This document shows positions 1-10,461 of a DNA stretch of 64,000 nucleotides, piece after piece. The stretch's first letter is position 1. Each line of letters starts with the position of its first letter. This DNA comes from UBA7672 sp963784415 (GTDB lineage: Bacteria; Pseudomonadota; Alphaproteobacteria; Caulobacterales; Hyphomonadaceae). The stretch lies in NCBI GenBank assembly GCA_963784415.1, contig CAWARK010000014.1, forward strand, positions 1-64,000, written 5' to 3'. The translations under genes and the position numbers were made by a program. Below the pieces are notes generated by a model. The model did not search any database. It was not told where the DNA came from and saw only the letters and a list, made by a program, of their open reading frames with translations.

Positions 1-1119
1 GCCGCTCCGACTGCCGCGCAAGAGGCCGGGCAGGCATCCACGCCGCGCTCGCCGTGGCGGGCCGCCGATGGCGTGACCGTGGACGAGGCCGGCGATCCGC
101 AGTACTCGACCTTCTCGCTGTGCGCCATCGACCCGGCCACCGGACAGTCGGGCGCGGCGGTCACGACCCGCGTGCCGTTCGTGGGCCGGGCCGTCCCGTG
201 GGTGCGCGCCGGCGTCGGCGCCGTGTGCACGCAGGCCTCGACGATGGTCGAGTACGGCGTGCGCGGGCTCGATCTGATGGCGAAGGGCGTCGAGCCGGCG
301 GCGGCCATCGCGCAGCTGCTCGCCGACGACGCCGGCCGCGAGTCGCGCCAGCTCGGCATGATCGACATGCAGGGCCGCGCCGCCGCGCACACCGGCAAGA
401 ACAACAACGCCTGGGCCGGCAGCCGCCAGGGGAAGCACTACACCGTGCAGGCCAACATCATGGTCGGCCCCGAAGTGGTCGAGGCCGTGGCCACGGTGTT
501 CGAGGCCACCGAGGGCACGGGCATGCCGCTGGCCGAGCGCATGATTCTCGCGCTCGAGGCCGGGCAGGCCAAGGGCGGCGACAGCCGCTGGGGCAACCTG
601 CAGTCGGCCGCCATCCGCATCGCCGATCCGAACGATCCCGGCCGCGGCAACGACTTCATCGCGCTGGCCATCGAGGTCGGCGAGCACGTCGAGCCGGTCG
701 GCGAGATGAAGCGCATCTACTACACGACGCAGCGCCGCCTCGGCTACCGGACGTTCTCGCAGGTGGAAGGGCCTGATGTGGTGGAGCTGAAGCGCATGCT
801 GCACGCCACCGGCTACTGGCGTCCGTCGCTGGCGGCGTTTCCCGAGCCGCCCAAGGCGCCGAACGCGCGCGAGATGCAGGCGCTGCGGAAGACGAACCCG
901 GCGCAGGCCGACGCCCTGCAGGCCGAGCGCCCGCCGCGCGGCCGCGGAGTTCGCCCGCGACTACGCGCAGTTCGACGCCGAGACCGTGGCGGCGGTGGAC
1001 AAGTTCCGCGCTCGACCGGAAGCTCGGTCTACTCCGGTAATCCGCCCGGACTGGTGGACGAACGCCTCGTCGCGGCGCTTCGGGCGGCCTACCTCGAGAG
1101 CCGGAAGACCGCGAAGTAG
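1..1119 (+). CDS. DUF1028 family secreted Ntn-hydrolase-like protein, 5' partial, frameshifted
   Basis: The reading frame is already open at base 1, so the N-terminus lies outside the window; the GTG at 73 is probably internal. The core (STFSLCAIDP, then a glycine-rich VGAVCTQAST block and the QANIMVG block) matches DUF1028, a family with an N-terminal-nucleophile hydrolase fold and no settled function; the Thr of TFSL is the expected mature N-terminus. Frame is lost near 940 and regained near 1015: a second frame reads AAEFARDYAQFDAETVAAVD, and the original frame then resumes at SGNPPGLVDERL and runs to a TAG stop. Two compensating indels therefore interrupt an otherwise intact C-terminus. 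It stands alone ahead of the FG-GAP gene. Family is seen directly; hydrolase activity is inferred. Confidence 0.75.
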   Translation, partial: AAPTAAQEAGQASTPRSPWRAADGVTVDEAGDPQYSTFSLCAIDPATGQSGAAVTTRVPFVGRAVPWVRAGVGAVCTQASTMVEYGVRGLDLMAKGVEPAAAIAQLLADDAGRESRQLGMIDMQGRAAAHTGKNNNAWAGSRQGKHYTVQANIMVGPEVVEAVATVFEATEGTGMPLAERMILALEAGQAKGGDSRWGNLQSAAIRIADPNDPGRGNDFIALAIEVGEHVEPVGEMKRIYYTTQRRLGYRTFSQVEGPDVVELKRMLHATGYWRPSLAAFPEPPKAPNAREMQALRKTNPAQADALQAERPPRGRGVRPRLRAVRRRDRGGGGQVPRSTGSSVYSGNPPGLVDERLVAALRAAYLESRKTAK

Positions 1120-1140
1120 TCGAGCTGGTTCGCCGGATTC

Positions 1141-1171
1141 GTGACGCCGGCGGTGGCGCCATCGCCGTCAC
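1141..1171 (+). terminator. Possible imperfect hairpin after the DUF1028 gene
   Basis: GTGACG (1141-1146) pairs with CGTCAC (1166-1171), with an inner GGCG/CGCC pairing, 22 bases after the stop codon. There is no T-run, so termination is only a possibility. The rest of the 1120-1299 gap shows nothing else. Confidence 0.3.
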
Positions 1172-1299
1172 GTTGGCGTCCCGTGTCGGTGTCGCGACCG
1201 GTTCGTTCCAGCTAGGCGCACGAATCGCTTCGATCTGCACTGAACGGCTGCCGTGCGTCGGTGCAATTGCGGCACGGTTCGTGCGAACGACGTGGCCGC

Positions 1300-3904
1300 A
1301 TGGCCCGTCCGAGCAGCGTCGCGTTCGCCGTCGTCGCGACGCTCGCCATCTGCAGTTCAGCCGGAGGGAGCGCGAGTGTCCTGCGCGGCGCCGCGGCGCC
1401 CAGCACAGCCGTTCCCGACACGTCGGCGCCGGACGTGCCGACGGGGCTCCAGGTGCTGGCGCGCCAGGACTCGACGGTCACGCTGGCCTGGAAGGCGGCA
1501 CTCACCGGCCCCCGCGCGTCCGGCTATGTGATCGAGGGCGGTATCCTGCCCGGTGAGGTGCTCGGCAGCATTCCAACGGGCAGCACGGCCACGGTCTTCA
1601 CCTTCGACGCCCCGCCGGGCCGGTTCCTGGTGCGCGTGCACGCCGTGGGCAGCGGTGGCCGCAGCGCCGCGTCGAACGAGATCGCGCTCGTCGTCGGTGA
1701 CCTCGCGGCGACTGGCCGCGCCGTCCGCGCCCGCGCACTTGCTGGGTCTCGCCGCCGGCGACTCGCTCGCACTGTCGTGGACGTCGACGCTTGCGGGAGG
1801 CGGCCCTCAGCGCCTGTGGCTGTCGGTGTCCGGCGCGCTCGACGGCGTGCTGCCGCTGCCGGTCGGCGAGTCGTTCACGGTGGCCGGCGTGCCGCCCGGA
1901 ACCTACACGTTCGCGCGTGCGCGCGGCCAACGCCGCCGGACCGAGTGCGCCGTCGAATCCCGTGACGCTCACCTTTCCGGGCGCGTGCGCCGGACCACCA
2001 CAGCCCCCGGAGGACTTCCACGCCTGGGAGGCCGACGGGCGGCTGACGATTGCGTGGAATCCGCCGGCGAGTGGCCCGGCGGTGTCACGCTACACGGTGC
2101 AGGTGAGCGGCGATCTCACGCTCGCCTTCGACACGACCGTCCGGCAGGTGTCAGCGCCCGCTGCCTGCGGGGCACTACGCGGTTGGCGTCGTTGCGGGCA
2201 ACGCCTGCGGCACGTCCGCGGACGCGTCGGCGGCGCCGGTGTGGACGACGGCCATCCGGCAGCCGCAATCGCAGGTCGTCCACTGGCAGATGCAGGCCGG
2301 CATCGAACGCTACCGCGTCTACTGGTCCACGTCGGCCGCCGACCTCGATCCGCTCGACCCCGGGGCTGCCCTTCGTGGACGCCACGACCTCACCGGCCAT
2401 CGCGCCGCTGGTGGATCCCGGCGAGAACGTCTACTACCGCGTCTTCCGCGTTCACGGGCCGGTCGTCACCGGCGGCAGCCGCGTCACGAGCGTGCCGGCC
2501 TTCGACGTGACCGACTACGCCGACTGGCCGGGCAACGTGACGCCGGCGCTGTGGGACATCGACGGCGACGGTTGTCTCGACCTGATCGGCGCCTGGGGCC
2601 GATGCGACGGCACGTTCGCGACGTATCCGCTGGCGCCGGCGGGGCTGGACGGCTTCAACGCGGATGGCCCGCGCAAGGACTCACGCTTCGCCGACTTCAC
2701 GGGCGACGGGCTCGCCGACATCTTCACCAACGTCTACGTGCCGGCCAACGAGCCGTGCGTTCCGACGTCGGTGCTGCACGTCGGCCAGCCGCAGGGCGGC
2801 TTCACCGAAGACCCGGCCATGACGGCGCTCGGCGTGCGCGGCTGCGGCGAGACCATCCTGGCCGCCGACTTCGACAACGACGGCGATCTCGACATCTTCA
2901 ATCCCGCCTACACGCACCTCGGCGACGGCGGCCACAACTGGCTGCTCATCAACGACGGCACCGGCCACTTCACCGACCTCTCGGCGTCGGCCGGCCTCGC
3001 CCTCAACGCCCACGCGCCGCCCGAAGCGCGCGCAGGCCCTCGACTTCAACGACGACGGCTGGCTCGACATCCACGTCGGTTCGCAGCTGCTTCATCAACA
3101 ACGGCGACCTCACCTTCACCGACGTCGCCGGCACGCCTGCGACCTGCCGACTCGCTTCGACGAGGGCATGCGTCTCTTCGATGCCGACCTCGACGGCGAT
3201 CTCGACCTCGTGCACCACGACACCAACGTGACGCGGTTCTACCGCAACGACGGCGGCGACGTTCGACGCCGGCACGATCGTCGACGGCAGCGACGAGCGG
3301 GCGACACGTTCGGCTTCGGTCTCAACGTCTGCGACGTCAACGGCGATGGCTTCGAAGACGTCGTCGTCGCCAAGCAACGACCGCCTGACGTCTCTCGGCG
3401 TCGCCGCATCTGCTGGTCAACACCGGCGGGACGCTGCAGCCATCCCACTTCGCCGCCGGCCCGGCCGTCGCCAACGACCTGCTCGCCTGCGCCGACCTCG
3501 ACCGATCGGGCACCCCGGATATCGTGAGCCGGTGGACCGTCGGGGGCACGTCTCCGGCCGGCAACCCGGTCCGGCTCGTGCAGTTCCGCACGCTGCGCAC
3601 GCGCGCCGCGGCCGCCGACACCATCACGCTCCGCATCGTCGACGCCGAGGGCCGGATGAACCAGCAGGGCCGTCGGTGCGCCTCCGCCCGGCCGCGGGCC
3701 CGGACGTGACGATGCTCCGCATGGTCGAATCGGGCTCGGGCTACCTGGCGCAGAACGGCTACGACCTGCTCGTCGCGGCGCCGTGGCCCGGCGTCTACGA
3801 CGTCGAGGTCCGGTTCGCCGACGGGTGGGTGCGAACGACGGCGAGGCCGGGCGACGCGCTCACCATCCGCGCCGACGGCACGGTGGCGCACCGGCCTGCA
3901 GTAA
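1300..3904 (+). CDS. Secreted fibronectin type III / FG-GAP (VCBS) repeat protein with ASPIC/UnbV-like end, multiply frameshifted
   Basis: The ATG at 1300 opens a signal peptide (MARPSSVAFAVVATLAICSS) followed by Fn3-like modules (VPTGLQVLARQDSTVTLAW; LGLAAGDSLALSWTS; WEADGRLTIAWNPP), read in different frames. From about 2510 come calcium-binding FG-GAP/VCBS repeats: DIDGDGCLDLIGA, DFTGDGLADIF, DFDNDGDLDIF, DFNDDGWLDIHV, DADLDGDLDLV. The last ~350 bases (ITLRIVDAEGR, then MVESGSGYLAQNG and PGVYDVEVRFADGW) resemble the ASPIC/UnbV module that usually closes such proteins. At least eight frame switches (near 1710, 1920, 2160, 2363, 3025, 3080, 3250 and 3390) are needed to read it through. The likely stop is the TAA at 3902-3904. 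This architecture is common in secreted adhesion or glycan-binding proteins of Acidobacteriota. Confidence 0.7.
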
Positions 3905-3929
3905 GCGCCGCCGCGCGGGCCGGCCGCCG

Positions 3930-4971
3930 CTACTTGAAGAGGCTCTTCGGCACCTTCACGTGCACGCCCATCGTGGGCCGGTCGACCAGCTGCGTCACGG
4001 CGACGTGCCCGGCCACGCTCACGAGCTGATAGGCCTGATGCTTCGTGAGGCCGCGCGTGCGCGGCCAGGAAGTCGACCATCTCCTGGACGGCGATGCGCG
4101 TGGCCACGGTCGAGGTCCGGATCGGCGCCCATGCTGATGTAGTCGGTCGGCGTCTCGGCCCGCGGCCAGTTGAGCGACGTCGCCCTTGCGGACGGTGAGC
4201 CTGAGACGGCCGCGCAGCGACGTCTCGATGCCGGTCTGACTCACTTCGCCGTCGCCCTGCGCCGCGTGTCCGTCGCCCACGGCGAAGAGCGCGCCGGGCA
4301 CGAACACCGGGATGTAGAGCGTGGAGCCGGCGGTGAGCTCGCGGTTGTCCATGTTGCCGGCAAAGCGGCTCGGCGGGTTGCTGCTGACGCGGCCCGACGG
4401 CCGCCGGCGGCGCCACGCCCATGCTGCCGAAGAACGGCCGGAGCGGCACGACGACGCCGGGGAAGAACTCCGCCGTCATCGCCGCGCGGTCGAGCGGCAC
4501 GATCTTGATGGGCACGCTGCGATCGCAGTTCTCGGGCAGGAAGCCGCTGCAGCCGTTGTAGCCGTAGTCGAGCGGCAGGTCGATCGGACAGCACCTGCAC
4601 TTCGAGGACGTCGCCGGGCAGCGCGCCCTCGACGTAGACCGGACCGGTGAGGATGTGGCCGCCGGGTCCGCGCCGGTCGCCGGTCACTTCGGTGACGATG
4701 CGGCGCAGCGACGCCTGCACCTTGTCGGGCGCGCACGCCGGCGCGTTCGAGTCCGGCCGGGGTGTTCGTGAGCAGCGTGTCGACGTCGATGACATCGCCC
4801 GACGCGATGCGCAGCGCCGGCGCCGCCTCGGCCCAGTAGTAGCCGTAGGCCACGGTGGACGGCGTGGCTTCGAGACGGTGCGTGCGCGGGGTCTGCGCGA
4901 GGAGCGACGGCGCCGCCAGTCCAGCGGCCAGGCGCGCAGGGCGCAGCCGCGCGCGAGCGCGCCGGTGTCAT
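3930..4971 (-). CDS. Acetamidase/formamidase family protein, frameshifted
   Basis: The C-terminal half contains the family core MDNRELTAGSTLYIPVFVPG followed by GDGHAAQGDGEV, the segment that supplies metal-binding residues in FmdA/AmdA amidohydrolases, which hydrolyse short amides to the acid and ammonia. The N-terminal half reads AYGYYWAEAAPALRIASGDV and GGHILTGPVYVEGALPGDVL in other frames. At least four indels break the gene. The start is taken as the ATG at 4971, whose ATGA overlaps the stop of the upstream M28 peptidase; a Sec-type leader (RLAAGLAAPSLLAQ in a shifted frame) suggests export, unusual for the cytoplasmic amidases. It is convergent with the FG-GAP gene, 25 bases apart. Confidence 0.75.
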
Positions 4972-6646
4972 CGGGCGTCCGGACGCTCGGCCGTCGTCTC
5001 GGTGGTCGCCGGCTTGACGAAGCGCTTGAAGAAGCTGGCGTCCTTCCACTGCGGACGGGCGTCGCGGTTGGCCACCCGCACGCACAGGTCGCCGATCATC
5101 TGCGTGAAGGCGGCGGCGGCGCCGCGGTCGATCGGCTGGTCGAGATCGTCGGACGGCGCGTGGTAGCGCTCGCGCGTCCAGTCGGCGGCGATCTTCGCTT
5201 CCGGCGATCCTTCGTCGTAGCCGACCTTCATCGCCAGCGCCGGCACGCCTTCGCGGATGAAGCTGTACTGGTCGCTGCGAATGAAGCGGTTGCGCTGCGG
5301 CTCGGGATCGGCCTGCACGCCGACGTTCATCGCCGTCGCCACCGCCCGCACGTCGTCGCCGAGGTCCGACTCGTCGAGCCCGAGCACCATCAGCGTCTTC
5401 AGCGGGAAGAGCGGCAGGAACATGTCCATGTTGATGTTGGCGACGATGCCGTCCTTCGGCACGGTCGGGTTGAGCGCGTAGTAGCGCGAGCCGAGCAGGC
5501 CCTTCTCTTCCGCCGTGACCGCCACGAACACCACCGACCGCTTCGGCCGGGCCGCCACCACCGCCTTCGCCGACTCGAGCAGCGTGGCGATGCCCGAGGC
5601 GTTGTCCATCGCGCCGTTGTAGATGGCGTCGCCGGCGATCGAGGCGCCGATGCCCACGTGATCGAGATGCGCGGTCAGGACGACGAACTCGTCGGCCAGG
5701 TCGGGGTCGCTGCCGCGCACGATGCCGGCGACGTTCTGCGATTCGACGTTCTGGCTGTCGACGGCCACCGTCGCGCGCACCGACGCGGGCAGCGCGAAGT
5801 GCGGCAGCGCCTTGCCCTCGTCGGCGATCTTCAGGATCTCGGCGAAGGTGTGGCCCGAGCCCTCGAACAGGCGCTCGGCCTTCGCGGGATTGAAGGCCAC
5901 CGAGAGCTGCTGGCCGGCCGTGTCGTCGAGCGACGCGTCCGCCAGCGCCATGGCGGGTTCAGGCGGTTCGGCGCCGAGCGCTCCCACGGCACGTCCATCG
6001 ACTTCGGGTTGGCCACCGCAATCGTGCCGACGGCGCCGAGGCGGCTTCAGCGTGGCCCAGCGTTCGCCGGCCGACTGGTAGTGCGCGCTGAGCGCGCCCG
6101 GCACGTTGCGGGGGCTGCCCGCCAGGTAGACGACCACCTTGCCCTTCACGTCGAGGCCGGCGAAGTCGTCGTGGTCCACTTCGGGGATCGACCAGCCCGT
6201 GGCCGGCGAAGACCAGCGGCGCGTCCACCTGCGGCGCCGGGTCGATGCGCATGCCGAAGGTGGCGTCGTCGCCGAGCACGACGGCGGCGTCTCCTTGCCG
6301 CGGCGCACCAGCGCCAGGCTCGACTTCGACTCGTCGATCTTGCGCGAGCGGAAGGTCACCGGCTGCAGGAAGCCGTTGCTGCCGGCCGGCTGCACGCCGG
6401 CCCGCGTCGAGCTGATCGGCCACGTAGTTGGCGGCCTTGCGATGCTCGGGGCTGCCGGTTTCGCGGCCGCGCATCTCGTCGGTCGGCGAGGAACGACACA
6501 TGCGCCCACCAGGCGGCGGCCTCTTCGGGGCGCTCGGCCGCGCGCCGGCCGGCGGCGTCGGTGCCGGCCGGCGCCGGCGGCGGCGGGGGCGCAGCCGGTG
6601 AACGACGGCGGCCACGAGCAGAGTCGAGCAACAGGCGAACGGTCAT
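4968..6646 (-). CDS. M28 family zinc aminopeptidase with inserted PA-like region, exported
   Basis: The C-terminal catalytic domain carries the full M28 ligand set: TAHLDHVG (His, Asp), GAMDNASG (bridging Asp), AVTAEEKGLLGS (catalytic Glu and ligand Glu), ANINMDM (Asp) and RYHAPSDDL (His). The region before it (VIYLAG-like and HFALPASVRATV stretches) fits the PA insert of glutamate carboxypeptidase-like and leucyl aminopeptidases. The ATG at 6646 is followed by a hydrophobic leader visible only after correcting a frameshift; further indels lie near 6560, 6400, 6200 and 6000. The stop overlaps the acetamidase start (ATGA, 4968-4971). Role: release of N-terminal residues from peptides outside the cytoplasm. 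Confidence 0.82.
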
Positions 6647-6696
6647 ACGTGGCTCCCGGAATCGGTGTCGCGCGCAGGCCGTAGGCTCGCTCCGGT

Positions 6697-7752
6697 CTAC
6701 CGCGACGTGGTCGGCGGCGATGTGCTCCCTGAGCACGTCGCGTCCGAAATCGCCCTGGAAATCGCGCCACACGGCGTGGATGTGATTGCCGTCGTTCTGC
6801 GTGTTGTCGTACTCGATGAGGAACGTCGGGCCCTGCAGCCGATAGTAGTGCTTCGCGCCCCGCGCCGTCGGTCCGGCCCACGCAAACGTCACGCGCGTCG
6901 AGGCCCGCGGCGGTCAGGCGGCTCATCCGCTCGGCCGCCAGGTCGGCGCCATCATCGACGTGTAGGCGCCGATGCAGGCGCATCACCGCCTCGCGTCTGC
7001 GGCGCGGTGAGCCGCGCCAGCGGGATGACCGGCCGGGGTGAGCGGCGCGATGTCGCGCTTGTTGGCCGACACGATGTCGTTCGGCGCGATGCCGGCCAGC
7101 ACGGCCGTGGCGCGCTGCGCGTCGGTCAGCGATTCGACCACCGCGCGCCCGGCGTCCTCGAGCGGCGCCAGCACGCGCAGGCCCTTCGCGCGGGCCGTCC
7201 TTGACCTCGGCGGGATTGGCGCCGGTGAAGAGCGGCGAGGTCGACACGACGCGGCCATCGCTGATGGCGAAGTGCAGCGACAGGTGATGGCCCTCGACCC
7301 GCCAGCCCCACAGGCCGCGCGGCCCCGGCGTGCCGAACACCGTGAACTGATAGTCGAGCGGCGAGCGCGCGAAGCGCGGGCTGCTCTCGATGGCGCGCAG
7401 CACGTCTTCGAGGCCGATGATGGCGGTGGCGGTGAGATAGCCCTTCTGGCTGAGCCCGGTCTTGAGCAGGGCGTGGGCCTTGTCCTTCTGCGCCGCCGAC
7501 ATGGCGCGGAACGCCAGCCCCTTGCGGGGGAACATCTCGTTGGGGATGAAGTGCCAGTGCAGGCGCTCGTCCGACGCGTAGTCGAAGACGGCCTTCGCGC
7601 GCTCGTCGGGCGAGAGCGACGCGACCAGGATCGGTGGCGGCCGCGGCCATGCGGGCCGCGGACTGCTCGGTGGCCACGACGGCTGGCCCACGCGGCGCTC
7701 ACGACGATGGCCACCGCCACCCCGGCGCGAATCGATGACGCTGTTGCCGCAT
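6697..7752 (-). CDS. DUF3500 family secreted protein, frameshifted
   Basis: The body (DERAKAVFDYASDERLHWHF, PNEMFPRKGLAF, GLEDVLRAIE, FGTPGPRGLWGWRVEGHH) and the tail (TFAWAGPTARGAKHYYRLQG, EYDNTQNDGNHIHAVWRDF) match DUF3500 proteins, which are exported and of unknown biochemical role. A signal-peptide-like start MRQQRH... at 7752 becomes continuous with VAVAIVVSAAWA after one frame correction. Frame switches occur near 7640, 7190, 7000 and 6930. The stop is uncertain: without a further indel the frame runs into the peptidase, so I take the TAG at 6697-6699. It sits between gabD and the M28 peptidase on the same strand. The conserved His/Trp-rich pattern hints at an enzyme, but nothing is established. 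Confidence 0.72.
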
Positions 7753-7788
7753 GGCTCCTCAGCCGCTCCGTTGTGCTGACGTGCGCGC

Positions 7789-9171
7789 CTAGCCGAGGGC
7801 GATCGACACGTACTTGAGGTCGAGGATACTCCTCGATGCCCCACTTGCCGCCCTCGCGGCCCAGGCCCGACGCCTTGACGCCGCCAAACGGCGCCTGCGG
7901 CGTGGAGGGCACGCCGTCGTTCACGCCGACGATGCCGAAGTCGAGCGCCTCGGAGACGCGGAAGGCGCGCGACAGGTCGCGCGTCCAGAGATAGGCGGCC
8001 AGGCCGAAGGGCGTGCCGTTGGCGGCGGCCACGGCCTCGGCGTCGCGTTCGAAGCGCACGAGCGGCGCCACCGGGCCGAAGGTCTCTTCCACGAGGATGC
8101 GCATGCCGGGCACCACGCCGGTCAGCACGGTGGGCTCGAAGATAGAGGCCCTCGCGCGCCTGCCCGCCGACCAGCGCGCGGGCGCCCTTGGCGAGCGCGT
8201 CGGCGACGTGCGCGGCGACCTTGTCGTGACCCTGCTGGTCCACCAGCGGGCCGACGTTGGTGGCGGCGTCGAGCGGATCGCCCATCCGCAGGCCCTTCAC
8301 CGCCTCGGCGAGCCTGGCCGCGAAGGCGTCGTGGATGCCGGCCTGCACGTAGATGCGGTTGGCGCAGCACGCAGGTCTGGCCGGTGTTGCGGAACTTCGA
8401 GGCCACCACCTCGCGCACCGCGAGGTCGAGGTCGGCGTCGTCGAAGACGAGAAACGGCGCGTGGCCGCCCAGTTCGAGCGACACCCGCTTGACGGTCCTG
8501 GCCGCCTGCGCCGCCAGCAGCACGCCCACTTCGGTGCTGCCGGTGAAGGTGAGCTTGCGGATGGCCGGGTCGTCGAAGAACACCGACGACACCAGCGCCG
8601 GCTGCGAGGTCGTGAGCACCTGGAACACGTCCGCCGGTCCGCCGGCCTCGCGCCACAGCTCTTCCAGCCGGATGGCGGTGAGCGGCGACTGCTCGGCCGG
8701 CTTCAGCACCACGGTGCAGCCGGCCGCCAGCGCCGGGGCGGCCTTCCTCGTCACCATCGCCGCCGGGAAGTTCCACGGCGTCACGGCGTAGACCGGGCCC
8801 ACGGCCTGCGGCCGCACCAGCAGCCGCTTGTGCGTGAACTGGCTGGGCACCGTCTCGCCGTAGACGCGCTTGGCCTCTTCGGCGTACCACTCGACAAACG
8901 CCGCGGCGTATTTCACCTCGCCGCGCGACTCGGTGATGGGCTTGCCCATCTCCTCGGTCATCAGCCGGGCGAGCTGGTCTTCGTCCTGGATGATGAGGGT
9001 GAACCAGCGGCGCAGGATCGCCGAGCGATCGTAGGCGCTGCGATCGCGCCACGCCGGGAAGGCCTCGATGGCGTTGGTCGCCGCGACCCGCGCCTCCGCC
9101 AGGCCGGCGTCGGGCACGCTCTGCACGCGCTGGCCGGTGGCCGGATTCTGGACGTCGAAGGTCGCGCTCAT
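7789..9171 (-). CDS. gabD: NAD(P)-dependent succinate-semialdehyde dehydrogenase-like aldehyde dehydrogenase
   Basis: Aldehyde dehydrogenase superfamily with TPWNFPAAMVTRK (cofactor-binding loop), LTFTGSTEVG, ELGGHAPFLVFDDADLD (general-base Glu) and FRNTGQTC (catalytic Cys), ending GGVKASGLGREGGKWGIEEY. After one frame correction the C-terminus reads LDLKYVSIALG then TAG at 7789-7791, a classic GabD ending. The start ATG at 9171 forms an ATGA overlap with the aminotransferase stop. Frame switches lie near 8365 (just after the catalytic Cys), 8140 and 7830. In the GABA shunt it would oxidise the semialdehyde made by the upstream aminotransferase. Other omega-semialdehyde substrates cannot be excluded. 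Confidence 0.83.
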
Positions 9172-10461
9172 GCGAAGACCTCGCGGCACGCGCCCGCGAG
9201 GATGTCGAGGCCGCGGGCGAGCTCGTCGGGCGGCGTCGTGAGCGGCGGCAGCAGCCGGATGACGTTCTTGGCGGTGCCCGACTTGAGCAGCAGCAGGCCA
9301 CGCGCGCGCGACAGGTCCACGATCTTCTGCGCCGACGCCGCGTCGGGCGCCTTGTCGGCCGGCTTCACGATCTCGATCGCCTGCATCGCGCCCAGGCCAC
9401 GCACGTCGCCGATCTGCGGATGCGCCGCCTGCATCGCCGCCAGGGCCGCCGAGGTCTGCGCCGCCTGACGCGCCGGCCTGCACGAGCACCTGCTCGTCGG
9501 CGAACACGTCGAGCACGGCCAGCGCCGCCGCGCACGCCACCGGGTTGCCGGCGTAGGTGCCGCCGAGGCCGCCCACGGCCGGGCCGTCCATGATCGCCGC
9601 CTTGCCCACCACCGCCGACAGCGGCAGCCCGCCGCCGAGGCTCTTGGCCATGGTCACGAGGTCCGGCTCGATGTCGTAGTGCTCGTAGGCCCACATCTTC
9701 GCGGTGCGCCCGAAGCCGGTCTGGATCTCGTCGACGATGAGCACGATGCCGTGCGCGGTGCAGAGGCGGCGCAGCTCGCGCATGAAGGCGGCCGGCGCCG
9801 GCACGAAGCCGCCTTCGCCGAGCTGCGGTTCGATGATGATGGCGGCCACCTGCGACGGCATGACGCGCGTGTCGAACACCTGCTGCAGGCCCTTGAGCGC
9901 ATCGGCCGTGCTCACGCCGCGGTATTCGTAGGGAAACGGCGTGTGGTAGACCTCGGACGCGAAGGGCCCGAAGTTCTGCTTGTAGCCGGTGCTCGAGGCC
10001 GTCATCGACAGGCCCAGCAGCGTGCGGCCGTGGAAGGCGCCGTTGAAGGCGATGACGGCCGGGCGGTTGGTGTAGCCGCGCGCGATCTTGACGGCGTTCT
10101 CGGTGGCTTCGACGCCGGTCGTGAGCAGCAGCGTCTTGTTGGGGCCCCCGGCCACCAGCCCGTTCAGCCGCGCCGCCAGTTCCACGTAGACGTCGTAGCT
10201 GGCCACCTGGAAGCAGGTGTGCATGAGCCCGTCGAGCTGCCGCTTCGCCGCCTCGACCACCTTCGGGTGGCGGTGCCCGGTGTTGAGCACGCCGATGCCG
10301 CCGATGAAGTCGAGGTACTCGCGGCCCTCGGTATCCCACACGCGCGTGCCTTCGGCGCGGGCCACGAAGAAGGGGTGGGTCTCGGCCACGCCGCGCGCGA
10401 CGTGTTCGGCCCGGGCGGCGGCGGTGGCAAACGGGGTGGCGGCGGCAGGACTCGTGCTCAT
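9168..10461 (-). CDS. gabT: 4-aminobutyrate aminotransferase family (class III PLP transaminase)
   Basis: Class III aminotransferase signatures are clear: GIGVLNTGHRHPKVVEA, TTGVEATENAVKIAR, AFNGAFHGRTLLGL, IIEPQLGEGGF, LIVDEIQTGFGRTAKMWAYE and the Schiff-base lysine in VTMAKSLGGGLPLSAVVG, then GGTYAGNPVACAAAL. One frameshift near 9465 moves the last ~95 residues (AAHPQIGDVRGLGAMQAIEI) to another frame. The ATG at 10461 overlaps the decarboxylase stop (10458-10460), and its own TGA overlaps the gabD ATG, which indicates tight translational coupling. It would transfer the omega-amino group of GABA or a similar omega-amino acid to 2-oxoglutarate. Confidence 0.85.

Noticed and set aside
4968..8348. 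A 1126-residue minus-strand frame joining aldehyde dehydrogenase, DUF3500 and M28 peptidase
   Set aside because: The pieces are fragments of three separate genes brought into one frame by chance indels; large parts between them are non-homologous Arg/Pro-rich sequence, and each gene has its own start and stop.
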